A DNA stretch of 8,385 nucleotides from Alphaproteobacteria bacterium (GTDB lineage Bacteria; Pseudomonadota; Alphaproteobacteria; Sphingomonadales; Emcibacteraceae): the NCBI GenBank assembly GCA_002401545.1, contig NVTJ01000098.1:1396-9780 (forward strand), in the 5' to 3' direction. The first letter of the stretch is position 1. Each line of letters opens with the position of its first letter. A program made the position numbers and the translations under genes. A model generated the notes under the pieces. That model had not been told where the DNA came from, did no database searches, and was given only the letters and a program-made list of their open reading frames with translations. This document shows positions 1 through 5,908 of this stretch, piece after piece.

Positions 1-18
1 ATGAATAGGAGTATAATT

Positions 19-636
19 ATGATTAAGAACTTTAAAACATTACTCATGGTCCCTCTATTTGGATTGATGTTCGCTGGCAATGCCTCTGCAAATGTGATTG
101 AAAATTACACTATGCTGGTGGGCATCAATGGATATATCAATGTCAGCGAAGGACTCTTCAATACGGATTTCGAGGATATTGGTGTCCAGTATAAACTGGA
201 CATCCTTGACCCGGAATCACCGATTGCCATCACCAGTTTCGCGGTATCCACCAATTCAACGGCCAATACGGTTGAATCCACTCGCGGCGATTGGATGGGT
301 GAGCAATTATCCGCAGCCGAGTGGGATGGCAGTATTTATTCACTGTTAGGATCATTCAGCTCATTTTTTGGCGGTGACCGGTATGTCAATATATATAACA
401 TTGGTGAAATAGGGCCCTCTATTGTGGCCGGGACCGATGGAATGTTTCAGTTTCAGGCCTATAACAGCTTTGGTGATTCTATTGCCCTTGCATCGGATTT
501 CGTCGCGATTAACGCAAATAACGGTATCGTCGATCAAAGCCGCGCCCCCAATGATGTGCCCGAGCCCGGCCCTCTGGCCTTGCTTGGATTTGGCCTGATC
601 GTCATCGGCCTGATGGGCAGAAGGCGCAAAGCATAA
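19..636 (+). CDS. PEP-CTERM sorting domain protein, exported
   Basis: Small secreted protein of 205 residues. The start at 19 is preferred over an in-frame ATG at 1 because a near-ideal Shine-Dalgarno, TAGGAG at 6-11, sits 7 nt before it. The N-terminus is a signal peptide: MIKNFK, a hydrophobic stretch, then an NASA|N type cleavage site near residue 25. The mature part is rich in Ser, Asn and Gly, with no domain I recognise. The last 26 residues are a textbook PEP-CTERM signal: VPEPGP, a hydrophobic segment (LALLGFGLIVIGLMG) and a basic RRRKA tail. In this family an exosortase is known to recognise the tail and process the protein at the inner membrane, often in bacteria that make exopolysaccharide. 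No exosortase gene is visible here. The specific function is unknown. The sorting call is sure; the role is not. Confidence 0.9.
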   Translation: MIKNFKTLLMVPLFGLMFAGNASANVIENYTMLVGINGYINVSEGLFNTDFEDIGVQYKLDILDPESPIAITSFAVSTNSTANTVESTRGDWMGEQLSAAEWDGSIYSLLGSFSSFFGGDRYVNIYNIGEIGPSIVAGTDGMFQFQAYNSFGDSIALASDFVAINANNGIVDQSRAPNDVPEPGPLALLGFGLIVIGLMGRRRKA

Positions 637-660
637 AATACCATCACATCTGATTATTTC

Positions 661-680
661 GGGCGGCCTTCGGGCCGCCC
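661..680 (+). terminator. UUCG-capped hairpin, probable terminator of the PEP-CTERM gene
   Basis: A perfect 8-bp GC stem, GGGCGGCC / GGCCGCCC, closes on the very stable C(UUCG)G tetraloop, 24 nt after the stop codon at 636. The downstream tract (AATTTACTTG) is only weakly U-rich, so termination may be partial, or the hairpin may mainly protect the mRNA 3' end. Confidence 0.7.
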
Positions 681-682
681 AA

Positions 683-711
683 TTTACTTGAACCGCACTT
701 TCCTTTATCAT
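683..711 (+). promoter_or_regulatory. putative sigma70-type promoter of gluQ
   Basis: TTTACT (683-688), a 17-nt spacer and TATCAT (706-711) match the -35 and -10 consensus at 4/6 and 5/6 positions. They lie directly behind the preceding terminator. A start site near 718 would leave a leader of only about 13 nt before ATG 731, which fits the absence of a clear Shine-Dalgarno. This rests on pattern matching only. Confidence 0.3.
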
Positions 712-730
712 GTCATAAAATCACAATGAT

Positions 731-1579
731 ATGAATATACCCATGAATATTACCCCACAGGTCATCACCCGCTTTGCCCCCAGCCCCACAGGACATCTGC
801 ATCTGGGGCATGCCTATTCCGCAAAGCTGGCCTATGATTTCGCCCGCAAACACAGTGGGCGGTTCCTGCTCAGGATCGAAGATATTGATCAGGACCGCTG
901 CAAGCCGGAATATGAGCAAGCCATATATGAAGATTTAGAATGGGTTGGCCTGACATGGGAAATGCCCGTTCGGCGACAATCCGATCATATGAGTGATTAC
1001 AAACAGGCTCTGGATATTTTAGACCAGAAGGGACTGCTGTTCCCGTGTTTCTGCACCCGCAAGGACATCCGCCGGGAGATAGAAGAAAGTGGCCGTGCCG
1101 CCCACAGTTCGGAAGGACCGCTTTACCCCGGAACCTGCCGTGCTCTTACAGAGACGCAGAGACAATCGCAATTGGACAGCGGCAAGCCCTATGCCCTGCG
1201 CCTTCATATGGCAAAAGCTCTGGAATTGATGGGTCATCAGACCCTGACATGGACCGACCTTGAGGCCGGGGAACAGACAGCCACCCCGGAAACCCTGCTG
1301 GGCGATGCGGTACTGGCCCGCAAGGATATTCCCACCAGCTATCACCTGTCGGTTGTGGTTGATGACCACCAGCAGAATATCAGTCATGTGATCCGGGGCA
1401 AAGACCTGTTTCAGGCCACCCATCTGCACCGGTTATTGCAATTCCTTCTGGGTTATAAAACGCCCGTATATCTGCATCATGACCTGCTCACCGATGAGAA
1501 TGGCTGGCGCTATGCCAAGCGGGACAACAGCAAGACGTTGAAATCCATGCGCGAGAATGGTGAAGAGTTAAGTTTTTAG
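731..1579 (+). CDS. gluQ: glutamyl-Q tRNA(Asp) synthetase
   Basis: Class I synthetase paralogue (YadB/GluQ-RS) of 282 residues. It activates glutamate and attaches it to queuosine at position 34 of tRNA-Asp, in the cytoplasm, rather than charging a tRNA 3' end. The protein has the GluRS catalytic core: RFAPSPTGHLHLGHA with the HIGH-like HLGH at residues 24-27, then LRIEDIDQDR. A zinc site is formed by C106, C108, Y132 and C136. The segment VIRGKDL follows, and AKRDNSK at 262-268 stands in the KMSKS position. The anticodon-binding domain of true GluRS is absent, as expected for GluQ. ATG 743 is an alternative start; neither ATG has a good ribosome-binding site and homology begins only at about residue 11. 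The protein ends soon after the KMSKS region with RENGEELSF, and the stop codon touches the inverted-repeat element, so the last few residues may have been altered by its arrival (inference). Confidence 0.93.
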   Translation: MNIPMNITPQVITRFAPSPTGHLHLGHAYSAKLAYDFARKHSGRFLLRIEDIDQDRCKPEYEQAIYEDLEWVGLTWEMPVRRQSDHMSDYKQALDILDQKGLLFPCFCTRKDIRREIEESGRAAHSSEGPLYPGTCRALTETQRQSQLDSGKPYALRLHMAKALELMGHQTLTWTDLEAGEQTATPETLLGDAVLARKDIPTSYHLSVVVDDHQQNISHVIRGKDLFQATHLHRLLQFLLGYKTPVYLHHDLLTDENGWRYAKRDNSKTLKSMRENGEELSF

Positions 1580-1726
1580 GTAGTTTTTTGTTTAGGGGGG
1601 ATAACTCCCCCGTGCCGTGGGCACTCCCCCTCCTCGTATTAACTCGGGCGCGCAGTCGCGCTTGCCTCAGCCCAATATGGGCTTCGGATTGGAGTATAGT
1701 TGGTAGAGGACAAACAGGTTCCCTTT

Positions 1727-1746
1727 TGCCCTTTCCGGAAAGGGCA
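1727..1746. repeat. 20-bp perfect palindrome at the apex of the inverted-repeat element
   Basis: TGCCCTTTCCGGAAAGGGCA is self-complementary over all 20 bases and sits inside the innermost arms (1682-1687 / 1753-1758). In a folded strand it would be a hairpin of about 8 bp with a tight CCGG turn. As duplex DNA it is a candidate binding site for a dimeric protein. Confidence 0.75.
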
Positions 1747-1822
1747 CAGTAACCGAAGACCATCAGGTCTGAGGCAAGGCCAAGGGCCGCCCGAGCTTAT
1801 GCGAGGAGGGGGAGTCGCCCTA

Positions 1823-1840
1823 GCTTTAGTTTACTAAAGC
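1823..1840. repeat. hairpin in the asymmetric insert of the right arm
   Basis: GCTTTAGT and ACTAAAGC form a perfect 8-bp inverted repeat around TT. It lies within a 33-nt segment (1821-1853) that has no counterpart in the left arm, where only two bases (1617-1618) occupy the same level. It is thus a side stem that breaks the symmetry of the element. Confidence 0.65.
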
Positions 1841-1903
1841 AGCAAATGGGGAAGGCACGGGGGAGTTATCCCCCCTAAACAAAAAAAATACCCTTGGTCT
1901 TTT

Positions 1904-2419
1904 TTATTCCTTCTCCCGCTTTTTGACCGCCGCTTTGGCAAGGTCGGAGACCTCAACCCATACTTCATTGGGCACCAGAACGCTCATGGAATAATGGGCA
2001 ATTTTCCAGTTATCACCCTGTTTCAGCAAAACCCCTGTTCCGCGAAACAGGCCCCATTTTTCAGATTTTGTTATCTCGTCAAACCACGCCACTTCACGGT
2101 CCGGTGAGAAAGCAATATGACGTTCGATGGCTTTATAGGTCCAGCCCTTGCCCCCTTTAAACCGTTCGCTCACATATTTGGTGAAGTCCGGGTTCAGCGG
2201 CCAGCGCTCCCAGTCATCGGTGCCCATGAAGATGCCGTCTTTGGTAAAATATCCAAGATAACGGTCCCGGTCGGCATTTGCCGCTGCCGCGTGGAAACCG
2301 TCTATCAGGTCATTGATGGCGGCTTTATCATCAGAGGCAACAGCAGGAGATAACCAGAAAGCCAAAACCAGAGATATTACAAATATGATTTTTCTTATTA
2401 CGACATTATCCTGAAACAT
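1904..2419 (-). CDS. secreted NTF2/SnoaL-like protein, DUF4440-type
   Basis: Predicted 171-residue exported protein. The start at 2419 is chosen over an in-frame ATG at 2437 because AAGGAAG lies just ahead of it, while the upstream ATG has no ribosome-binding site. Residues 1-28 form a signal peptide: basic IRK, the core IIFVISLVLAFWL, and an AVA|SD cleavage site. The remainder has the cone-shaped NTF2-like pattern: an N-terminal helix (INDLIDGFHAAAANADRDRYLGYF), then the hallmark TKDGIFMGTDDWERWP, then strands ending in GVLLKQGDNWKIAHYSMSVLVPN. This is the SnoaL_3/DUF4440 layout of ketosteroid-isomerase-fold proteins, whose substrates vary widely. A Lys/Glu-rich tail ends the protein. It lies 53 bp downstream of ecm on the same strand and may be co-transcribed with it. 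No catalytic function can be assigned; the export signal suggests a periplasmic role unrelated to CoA chemistry. Confidence 0.82.
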   Translation of the reverse strand: MFQDNVVIRKIIFVISLVLAFWLSPAVASDDKAAINDLIDGFHAAAANADRDRYLGYFTKDGIFMGTDDWERWPLNPDFTKYVSERFKGGKGWTYKAIERHIAFSPDREVAWFDEITKSEKWGLFRGTGVLLKQGDNWKIAHYSMSVLVPNEVWVEVSDLAKAAVKKREKE

Positions 2420-2472
2420 GTATTTCTTCCTTTTCATATTTTTACTATAAATGAATGCTGAGGAAGCTCAAC

Positions 2473-4464
2473 CTAATAAGGATAGCTGTTATGGCGGCGG
2501 CCAACCACTTCGGCAATATCGGCCATAATGTCGGTCATTTGGTAATCTTTCGGGCTATAGATGCGGCTGACCCCCATATCCAATAACGCCTGTCGGTCCT
2601 CTTTGGGGATAATGCCGCCGACCATGACCGGAACCGTGCCTAATCCGGCCTCCGCCATCAGGGCCATGACTTGTTTCACCAGCAGAATATGAGAGCCGGA
2701 CAGGATCGACAGTCCAACGGCGTGGACTTTATTTTCCAGCGCGGACGAGACAATCTCATCCGGGGTCAGGCGGATACCGTCATAAAAAACTTCCATGCCC
2801 GCCTGCGCCGCACGGACAGCAATCTGCTCCGCGCCGTTGGAATGACCATCCAGACCCGGCTTGCCCACCAGAAAACGAAGTTCTCCGCCCAGCTTGTCAG
2901 AAATATCTTTGACCTTCTGCCGGATTTCAGCATATTTCCCGGCATCATCCGCCTGCCCCCTCACCCCGGTTGGCGCCCGATATTCGCCGAACACATCACG
3001 CAAGGCCTGCCCCCATTCCCCGGTGGTCACCCCCGCTTTTGCCGCCGCGATGCTCGGTTCCATGATATTGCGGTCAGAGGCCGCCGCCTGTTTCAGGTCG
3101 GCAATGGCTTTAACGACGGCCTTATCATCTCTGCTTTGCCGCCAGCTTTCAAGTCGGGCAATCTGCTCCGCCCCGGCTTTGGGGTCCACGGTCATGATAT
3201 TGTCATTTTCCTCTGATGTGAGAGGTGACGGGGCGGTTTCCAGAAATTTATTAACCCCGACCACGGTCTGTTCGCCACTTTCAATGGCCTGAAGACGTCT
3301 GCTGTTAGACGCCACCAACAGGTTTTTCATATAGGCACTCTCCACCGCCGCAATGGCCCCGCCCGCATCCTCAATGCGTTTGAGTTCCGCACGGGTGTCA
3401 CGCTTCAGGCCGTCAACCTTTTCATCCATCACTTTGGAGCCATCAAACAGGTCACCATATTCCAGAAGATCGGTTTCCATAGCCATAATCTGTTGCAGGC
3501 GCAGGGACCATTGCTGATCCCACGGGCGGGGCAGGCCCAAAGCCTCATTCCACGCCGGTAACTGCACCGCGCGCGCTCTTGCCTTTTTGCTGAGCACCAC
3601 CGCCAGCATTTCAATCATGATGCGGTAGACATTATTTTCCGGCTGCTGTTCGGTCAGCCCCAGTGAATTGACCTGCACGCCGTAACGAAAACGGCGATAT
3701 TTCGGATCCTGTACCCCGTAACGCTCACGGGTAATCTCATCCCACAGGTCCACAAAGGCCCGCATCTTGGCAATCTCGGTGACAAAGCGCATTCCCGCAT
3801 TGACGAAAAAGCTGATCCGGCCCACAAGCTTGGGGAAATCCTCCGCCGCCACCTGATCGCTTGCCCTGATGGCGTCCAGCACCGCAATGGCGGTCGCCAG
3901 CGCAAAGGCCAGTTCCTGAACCGGGGTCGCCCCCGCTTCCTGCAAATGATAACTACAGATATTAGTCGGGTTCCAGCGCGGAATATGCTTACAGGTAAAA
4001 CTGATCACATCGGTAATCAGCCGCATACTCGGACCCGGCGGAAAAATATAAGTCCCCCGGCTGAGGTATTCCTTGATGATGTCATTCTGAACGGTGCCGG
4101 AAAGCTTCATGCGGTCCACGCCCTGTGCCTCTGCCGCTGCCACATAGAGCGCCAGCAACCACGGCGAGGGCGCGTTGATGGTCATGGAAGTATTCATCTG
4201 TTCCAGCGGAATATCCTTGAACAGGGTCTGCATATCACCCAGATGACAGATGGGAACCCCGACCTTGCCCACCTCGCCGCGCGCCAGGATATGATCACTG
4301 TCATATCCGGTCTGGGTCGGCAGGTCGAAAGCCACGGACAGGCCGGTCTGGCCCTTTTTCAGGTTGGTGCGGTACAAGGCATTTGATGCCGCAGCGGATG
4401 AATGACCGGAATAGGTGCGGAAAAGCCACGGTTTATCTCTTTGTGGTTTATCAAACTGTGACAT
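2473..4464 (-). CDS. ecm: ethylmalonyl-CoA mutase, B12-dependent
   Basis: Cytoplasmic adenosylcobalamin enzyme of 663 residues that converts (2R)-ethylmalonyl-CoA to (2S)-methylsuccinyl-CoA in the ethylmalonyl-CoA pathway; also called MeaA. The N-terminal TIM-barrel region begins PWLFRTYSGHSSAAASNALYRTNL and continues with GLSVAFDLPTQTGYDSD. The FDLPTQTGYDSD version fits the Ecm/MeaA branch rather than classical methylmalonyl-CoA mutase (FDLATHRGYDSD). The C-terminal B12 domain shows the full base-off signature: D539-x-H541-x-x-G544 with H541 as cobalt ligand, S586-x-L588, and G616-G617. The one-chain length fits Ecm and is shorter than typical methylmalonyl-CoA mutase large subunits (about 710-750). 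The start is supported by GGAAG at 4474-4478, 9 nt upstream. It is transcribed divergently from ccr, the enzyme acting just before it. Methylmalonyl-CoA mutase is the only realistic alternative, and the ccr/mcd context argues against it. Confidence 0.95.
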   Translation of the reverse strand: MSQFDKPQRDKPWLFRTYSGHSSAAASNALYRTNLKKGQTGLSVAFDLPTQTGYDSDHILARGEVGKVGVPICHLGDMQTLFKDIPLEQMNTSMTINAPSPWLLALYVAAAEAQGVDRMKLSGTVQNDIIKEYLSRGTYIFPPGPSMRLITDVISFTCKHIPRWNPTNICSYHLQEAGATPVQELAFALATAIAVLDAIRASDQVAAEDFPKLVGRISFFVNAGMRFVTEIAKMRAFVDLWDEITRERYGVQDPKYRRFRYGVQVNSLGLTEQQPENNVYRIMIEMLAVVLSKKARARAVQLPAWNEALGLPRPWDQQWSLRLQQIMAMETDLLEYGDLFDGSKVMDEKVDGLKRDTRAELKRIEDAGGAIAAVESAYMKNLLVASNSRRLQAIESGEQTVVGVNKFLETAPSPLTSEENDNIMTVDPKAGAEQIARLESWRQSRDDKAVVKAIADLKQAAASDRNIMEPSIAAAKAGVTTGEWGQALRDVFGEYRAPTGVRGQADDAGKYAEIRQKVKDISDKLGGELRFLVGKPGLDGHSNGAEQIAVRAAQAGMEVFYDGIRLTPDEIVSSALENKVHAVGLSILSGSHILLVKQVMALMAEAGLGTVPVMVGGIIPKEDRQALLDMGVSRIYSPKDYQMTDIMADIAEVVGRRHNSYPY

Positions 4465-4500
4465 AATTTTTAACTTCCATAATAAACGGCCTTAAAATAT

Positions 4501-4529
4501 AATATAATTACTCTCTGGACCTTTTTTAA
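4501..4529 (-). promoter_or_regulatory. putative ecm promoter
   Basis: Read on the minus strand, TTAAAA (4529-4524), a 17-nt spacer and TATATT (4506-4501) give a plausible sigma70-type promoter. A start near 4494 would leave a leader of about 30 nt containing the GGAAG ribosome-binding site. The -35 match is weak (4/6). Confidence 0.3.
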
Positions 4530-4542
4530 GAAATAATATAAT
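4515..4542 (+). promoter_or_regulatory. putative ccr-mcd promoter
   Basis: CTGGAC (4515-4520), a 16-nt spacer and a perfect TATAAT (4537-4542) form a candidate promoter. Transcription would begin near 4549, inside the palindrome at 4546-4560, so a protein bound there would block initiation. A weak AGAG ribosome-binding site (4587-4590) precedes the ccr ATG. Confidence 0.35.
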
Positions 4543-4545
4543 TAT

Positions 4546-4560
4546 TATTGCAGTGCAATA
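4546..4560. promoter_or_regulatory. 15-bp perfect palindrome, probable operator
   Basis: TATTGCA-G-TGCAATA is a perfect 7-1-7 inverted repeat. Its core TGC-N3-GCA resembles sites I recall for PhaR-type regulators of acetyl-CoA/PHB flux in Alphaproteobacteria. The TTGCA half also recalls the TTTGCAAA boxes of RamB/PccR-type short-chain acyl regulators. Both comparisons are from memory. Its position at the inferred ccr start site suggests repression. Confidence 0.5.
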
Positions 4561-4597
4561 TAAATCTTATATCACGGAACTATATTAGAGACATAAA

Positions 4598-5908
4598 ATG
4601 ACAGAAGCCACAGAAAATGAACAAGCCCAACTGACATCACTGGAAGGCAAATTCGAAATCAAGGATCTCTATGAGGTTGGCGAGATACCCCCCATCGGTC
4701 ATGTACCGGCCAAAATGCATGCCTGGGTCATCCGCCGCGACCGTCACGGCCCGCCGGAACAATCCATGCTGCAGGAAATTGTCAACGTGCCGGAAATAGA
4801 ATCGGACGAGGTTCTGATTCTGGTCATGGCGGCAGGCGTCAATTATAATGGCATCTGGGCTGGTCTCGGCACTCCCCTGTCGGTATTTGACGTTCATAAA
4901 GCCGACTATCATGTGGCCGGGTCCGATGCTTCCGGTATCGTCTATAAAATCGGTCGTCGGGTAAAACGCTTTAAGGTTGGTGACGAGGTTGTCGTTCATT
5001 GTAATCAGGATGACGGCGATGATGAGGAATGTAACGGCGGCGATCCCATGAACAGTCCGTCCCAGAAAATCTGGGGCTATGAGACACCGGACGGCTCCTT
5101 CGCCCAATTTGCCAAGGTACAGGCCCGCCAGCTGATGGTACGCCCCAAGCATCTGACATGGGAAGAAAGCGCCTGCTATACCCTGACACTGGCCACCGCC
5201 TACCGCATGTTATTCGGTCATCGGCCTCATATATTGCGGCCCGGACATAATGTGCTGGTCTGGGGCGCATCGGGCGGGCTGGGTTCCATGGCGGTGCAAT
5301 TGATTGCGGCGGCAGGTGCCCATGCCATCGGGGTTATTTCCAATGAAAACAAGCGTGATTTTGTCATGTCGCTGGGGGCCAGAGGGGTCATCAACCGCAA
5401 GGATTTTGATTGCTGGGGACAGTTGCCACCAGTGGAGGACGCGGAAGTTTACGGCGATTACAGCAAGAGGGTCCGCAAATTCGGCAAGGCCATCTGGGAT
5501 ATAACAGGCAGGGGAAATGACGTTGATTTTGTCTTTGAGCATCCCGGCGAATCCACTTTTCCCGTATCGTGCTTTATCGTCAAGCGCGGCGGCATGGTGG
5601 TCTTCTGTGCCGGGACCACCGGCTATAACCTGACCTTTGACGCCCGCTTTGTCTGGATGCGCCAGAAACGCATTCAGGGCAGTCACTTTGCCAACCTGAA
5701 ACAGGCATCCCAAGCCAACCAACTGGTAATTGAACGGCGCATCGACCCCTGCATGTCAGAAGTTTTCTCATGGGAGGATATCCCCCGCGCCCATACCAAA
5801 ATGTGGAAAAATCAGCATAAGCCGGGCAATATGGCGGTTCTGGTCAGTGCCAAGCTCCCGGGTCTTCATACCTTTGAAGATTGTGTCGAAGCGGGAAACA
5901 ACGGATGA
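4598..5908 (+). CDS. ccr: crotonyl-CoA carboxylase/reductase
   Basis: Cytoplasmic enzyme of 436 residues in the zinc-independent medium-chain dehydrogenase/reductase superfamily. It reduces crotonyl-CoA with NADPH and fixes CO2 to give (2S)-ethylmalonyl-CoA, the committing step of the ethylmalonyl-CoA pathway. The N-terminal catalytic half holds AAGVNYNGIWAGLGTP (about 78-93), HVAGSDASGIVYKIG, KVGDEVVVHCNQ and IWGYETPDGSFAQFA (158-172). The nucleotide-binding site is VWGASGGLGSMAVQL (221-235). Residues known in the family to hold CO2 appear conserved: Asn in VNYN (82 or 84), E162 in GYET and H315 in FEHPG. FEHPG and the GYET loop separate it from ordinary quinone reductases. Length is normal (about 430-450). 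Its stop overlaps the mcd start (ATGA at 5905-5908), so the two genes form a coupled operon, with ecm divergent upstream. Confidence 0.96.
   Translation: MTEATENEQAQLTSLEGKFEIKDLYEVGEIPPIGHVPAKMHAWVIRRDRHGPPEQSMLQEIVNVPEIESDEVLILVMAAGVNYNGIWAGLGTPLSVFDVHKADYHVAGSDASGIVYKIGRRVKRFKVGDEVVVHCNQDDGDDEECNGGDPMNSPSQKIWGYETPDGSFAQFAKVQARQLMVRPKHLTWEESACYTLTLATAYRMLFGHRPHILRPGHNVLVWGASGGLGSMAVQLIAAAGAHAIGVISNENKRDFVMSLGARGVINRKDFDCWGQLPPVEDAEVYGDYSKRVRKFGKAIWDITGRGNDVDFVFEHPGESTFPVSCFIVKRGGMVVFCAGTTGYNLTFDARFVWMRQKRIQGSHFANLKQASQANQLVIERRIDPCMSEVFSWEDIPRAHTKMWKNQHKPGNMAVLVSAKLPGLHTFEDCVEAGNNG

Larger units (their letters stand above)
1579..1892. repeat. nested long inverted-repeat element, MITE-like or structured RNA
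   Basis: This non-coding stretch between two convergent genes is self-complementary along almost its whole length. The outer arms 1584-1616 and 1854-1886 are perfect 33-bp inverted repeats. Further arms nest inside in the correct order: 1619-1622 with 1817-1820, 1623-1636 with 1802-1815 (14 bp), 1643-1650 with 1788-1795, 1662-1670 with 1769-1777 (9 bp), and 1682-1687 with 1753-1758. Together these give 74 long-range pairs. Local stems decorate the structure: GGGGGA-TAAC-TCCCCC at 1596-1611 and its copy in the right arm, GTGCC-GTG-GGCAC at 1612-1624, and the hairpins at 1727-1746 and 1823-1840. TA dinucleotides at 1581-1582 and 1889-1890 flank the arms and would fit a TA target duplication of an IS630/Tc1-type MITE (inference). 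No transposase or convincing ORF lies within. A structured RNA is the alternative; the sequence alone does not decide. Confidence 0.8.
4499..4544. repeat. duplicated 12-bp box ATAATATAATTA
   Basis: ATAATATAATTA occurs exactly at 4499-4510 and again at 4533-4544, 34 bp apart start to start, close to three helical turns. Each copy contains TATAAT on the plus strand and TATATT on the minus strand. The flanking bases differ, so the match is confined to the box. In such AT-rich sequence a chance repeat remains possible. Confidence 0.6.
4465..4597. promoter_or_regulatory. divergent ecm/ccr control region
   Basis: This 133-bp AT-rich gap separates the start codons of ecm (leftward) and ccr (rightward), so both promoters must lie in or very near it. 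It contains a 12-bp direct repeat, a 15-bp palindrome and plausible promoters on both strands, listed separately. Joint regulation of the pathway from this gap is inferred from the layout. Confidence 0.75.

Noticed and set aside
1698..1708. AGTTGGTAGAG resembles a tRNA D-arm
   Set aside because: No acceptor stem, anticodon arm or T-arm can be built around it, and it sits in the unpaired apical region of the element; taken as coincidence.
1488..1763. Minus-strand open frame of 91 codons across the gluQ end and the element
   Set aside because: It has no ribosome-binding site, it runs through gluQ coding sequence and the inverted repeats, and its Arg/Cys/His-rich, low-complexity composition is typical of a shadow frame.
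1596..1886. Bidirectional intrinsic terminator formed by the inverted-repeat element for gluQ and the opposing gene
   Set aside because: The T-runs lie on the entry side of the GGGGGA/TCCCCC hairpins; on exit each strand shows A-runs, so the hairpin-then-U-tract order is missing for both directions. Some attenuation by the long stem remains possible.
2457..2472. Hairpin immediately after the ecm stop (minus strand) as a terminator
   Set aside because: The stem is only 6 bp including a G-U pair, and ATTCATTTA rather than a U-run follows; too weak to call.
2671..3216. Long plus-strand open frame antisense to ecm (181 codons)
   Set aside because: ecm is a full-length, motif-complete enzyme here; the antisense frame follows from its codon usage and shows no family motif.
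5881..5904. Upstream TTG start extending Mcd by eight residues
   Set aside because: The ATG at 5905 forms the classic ATGA overlap with the ccr stop, and the extension adds nothing resembling the family.
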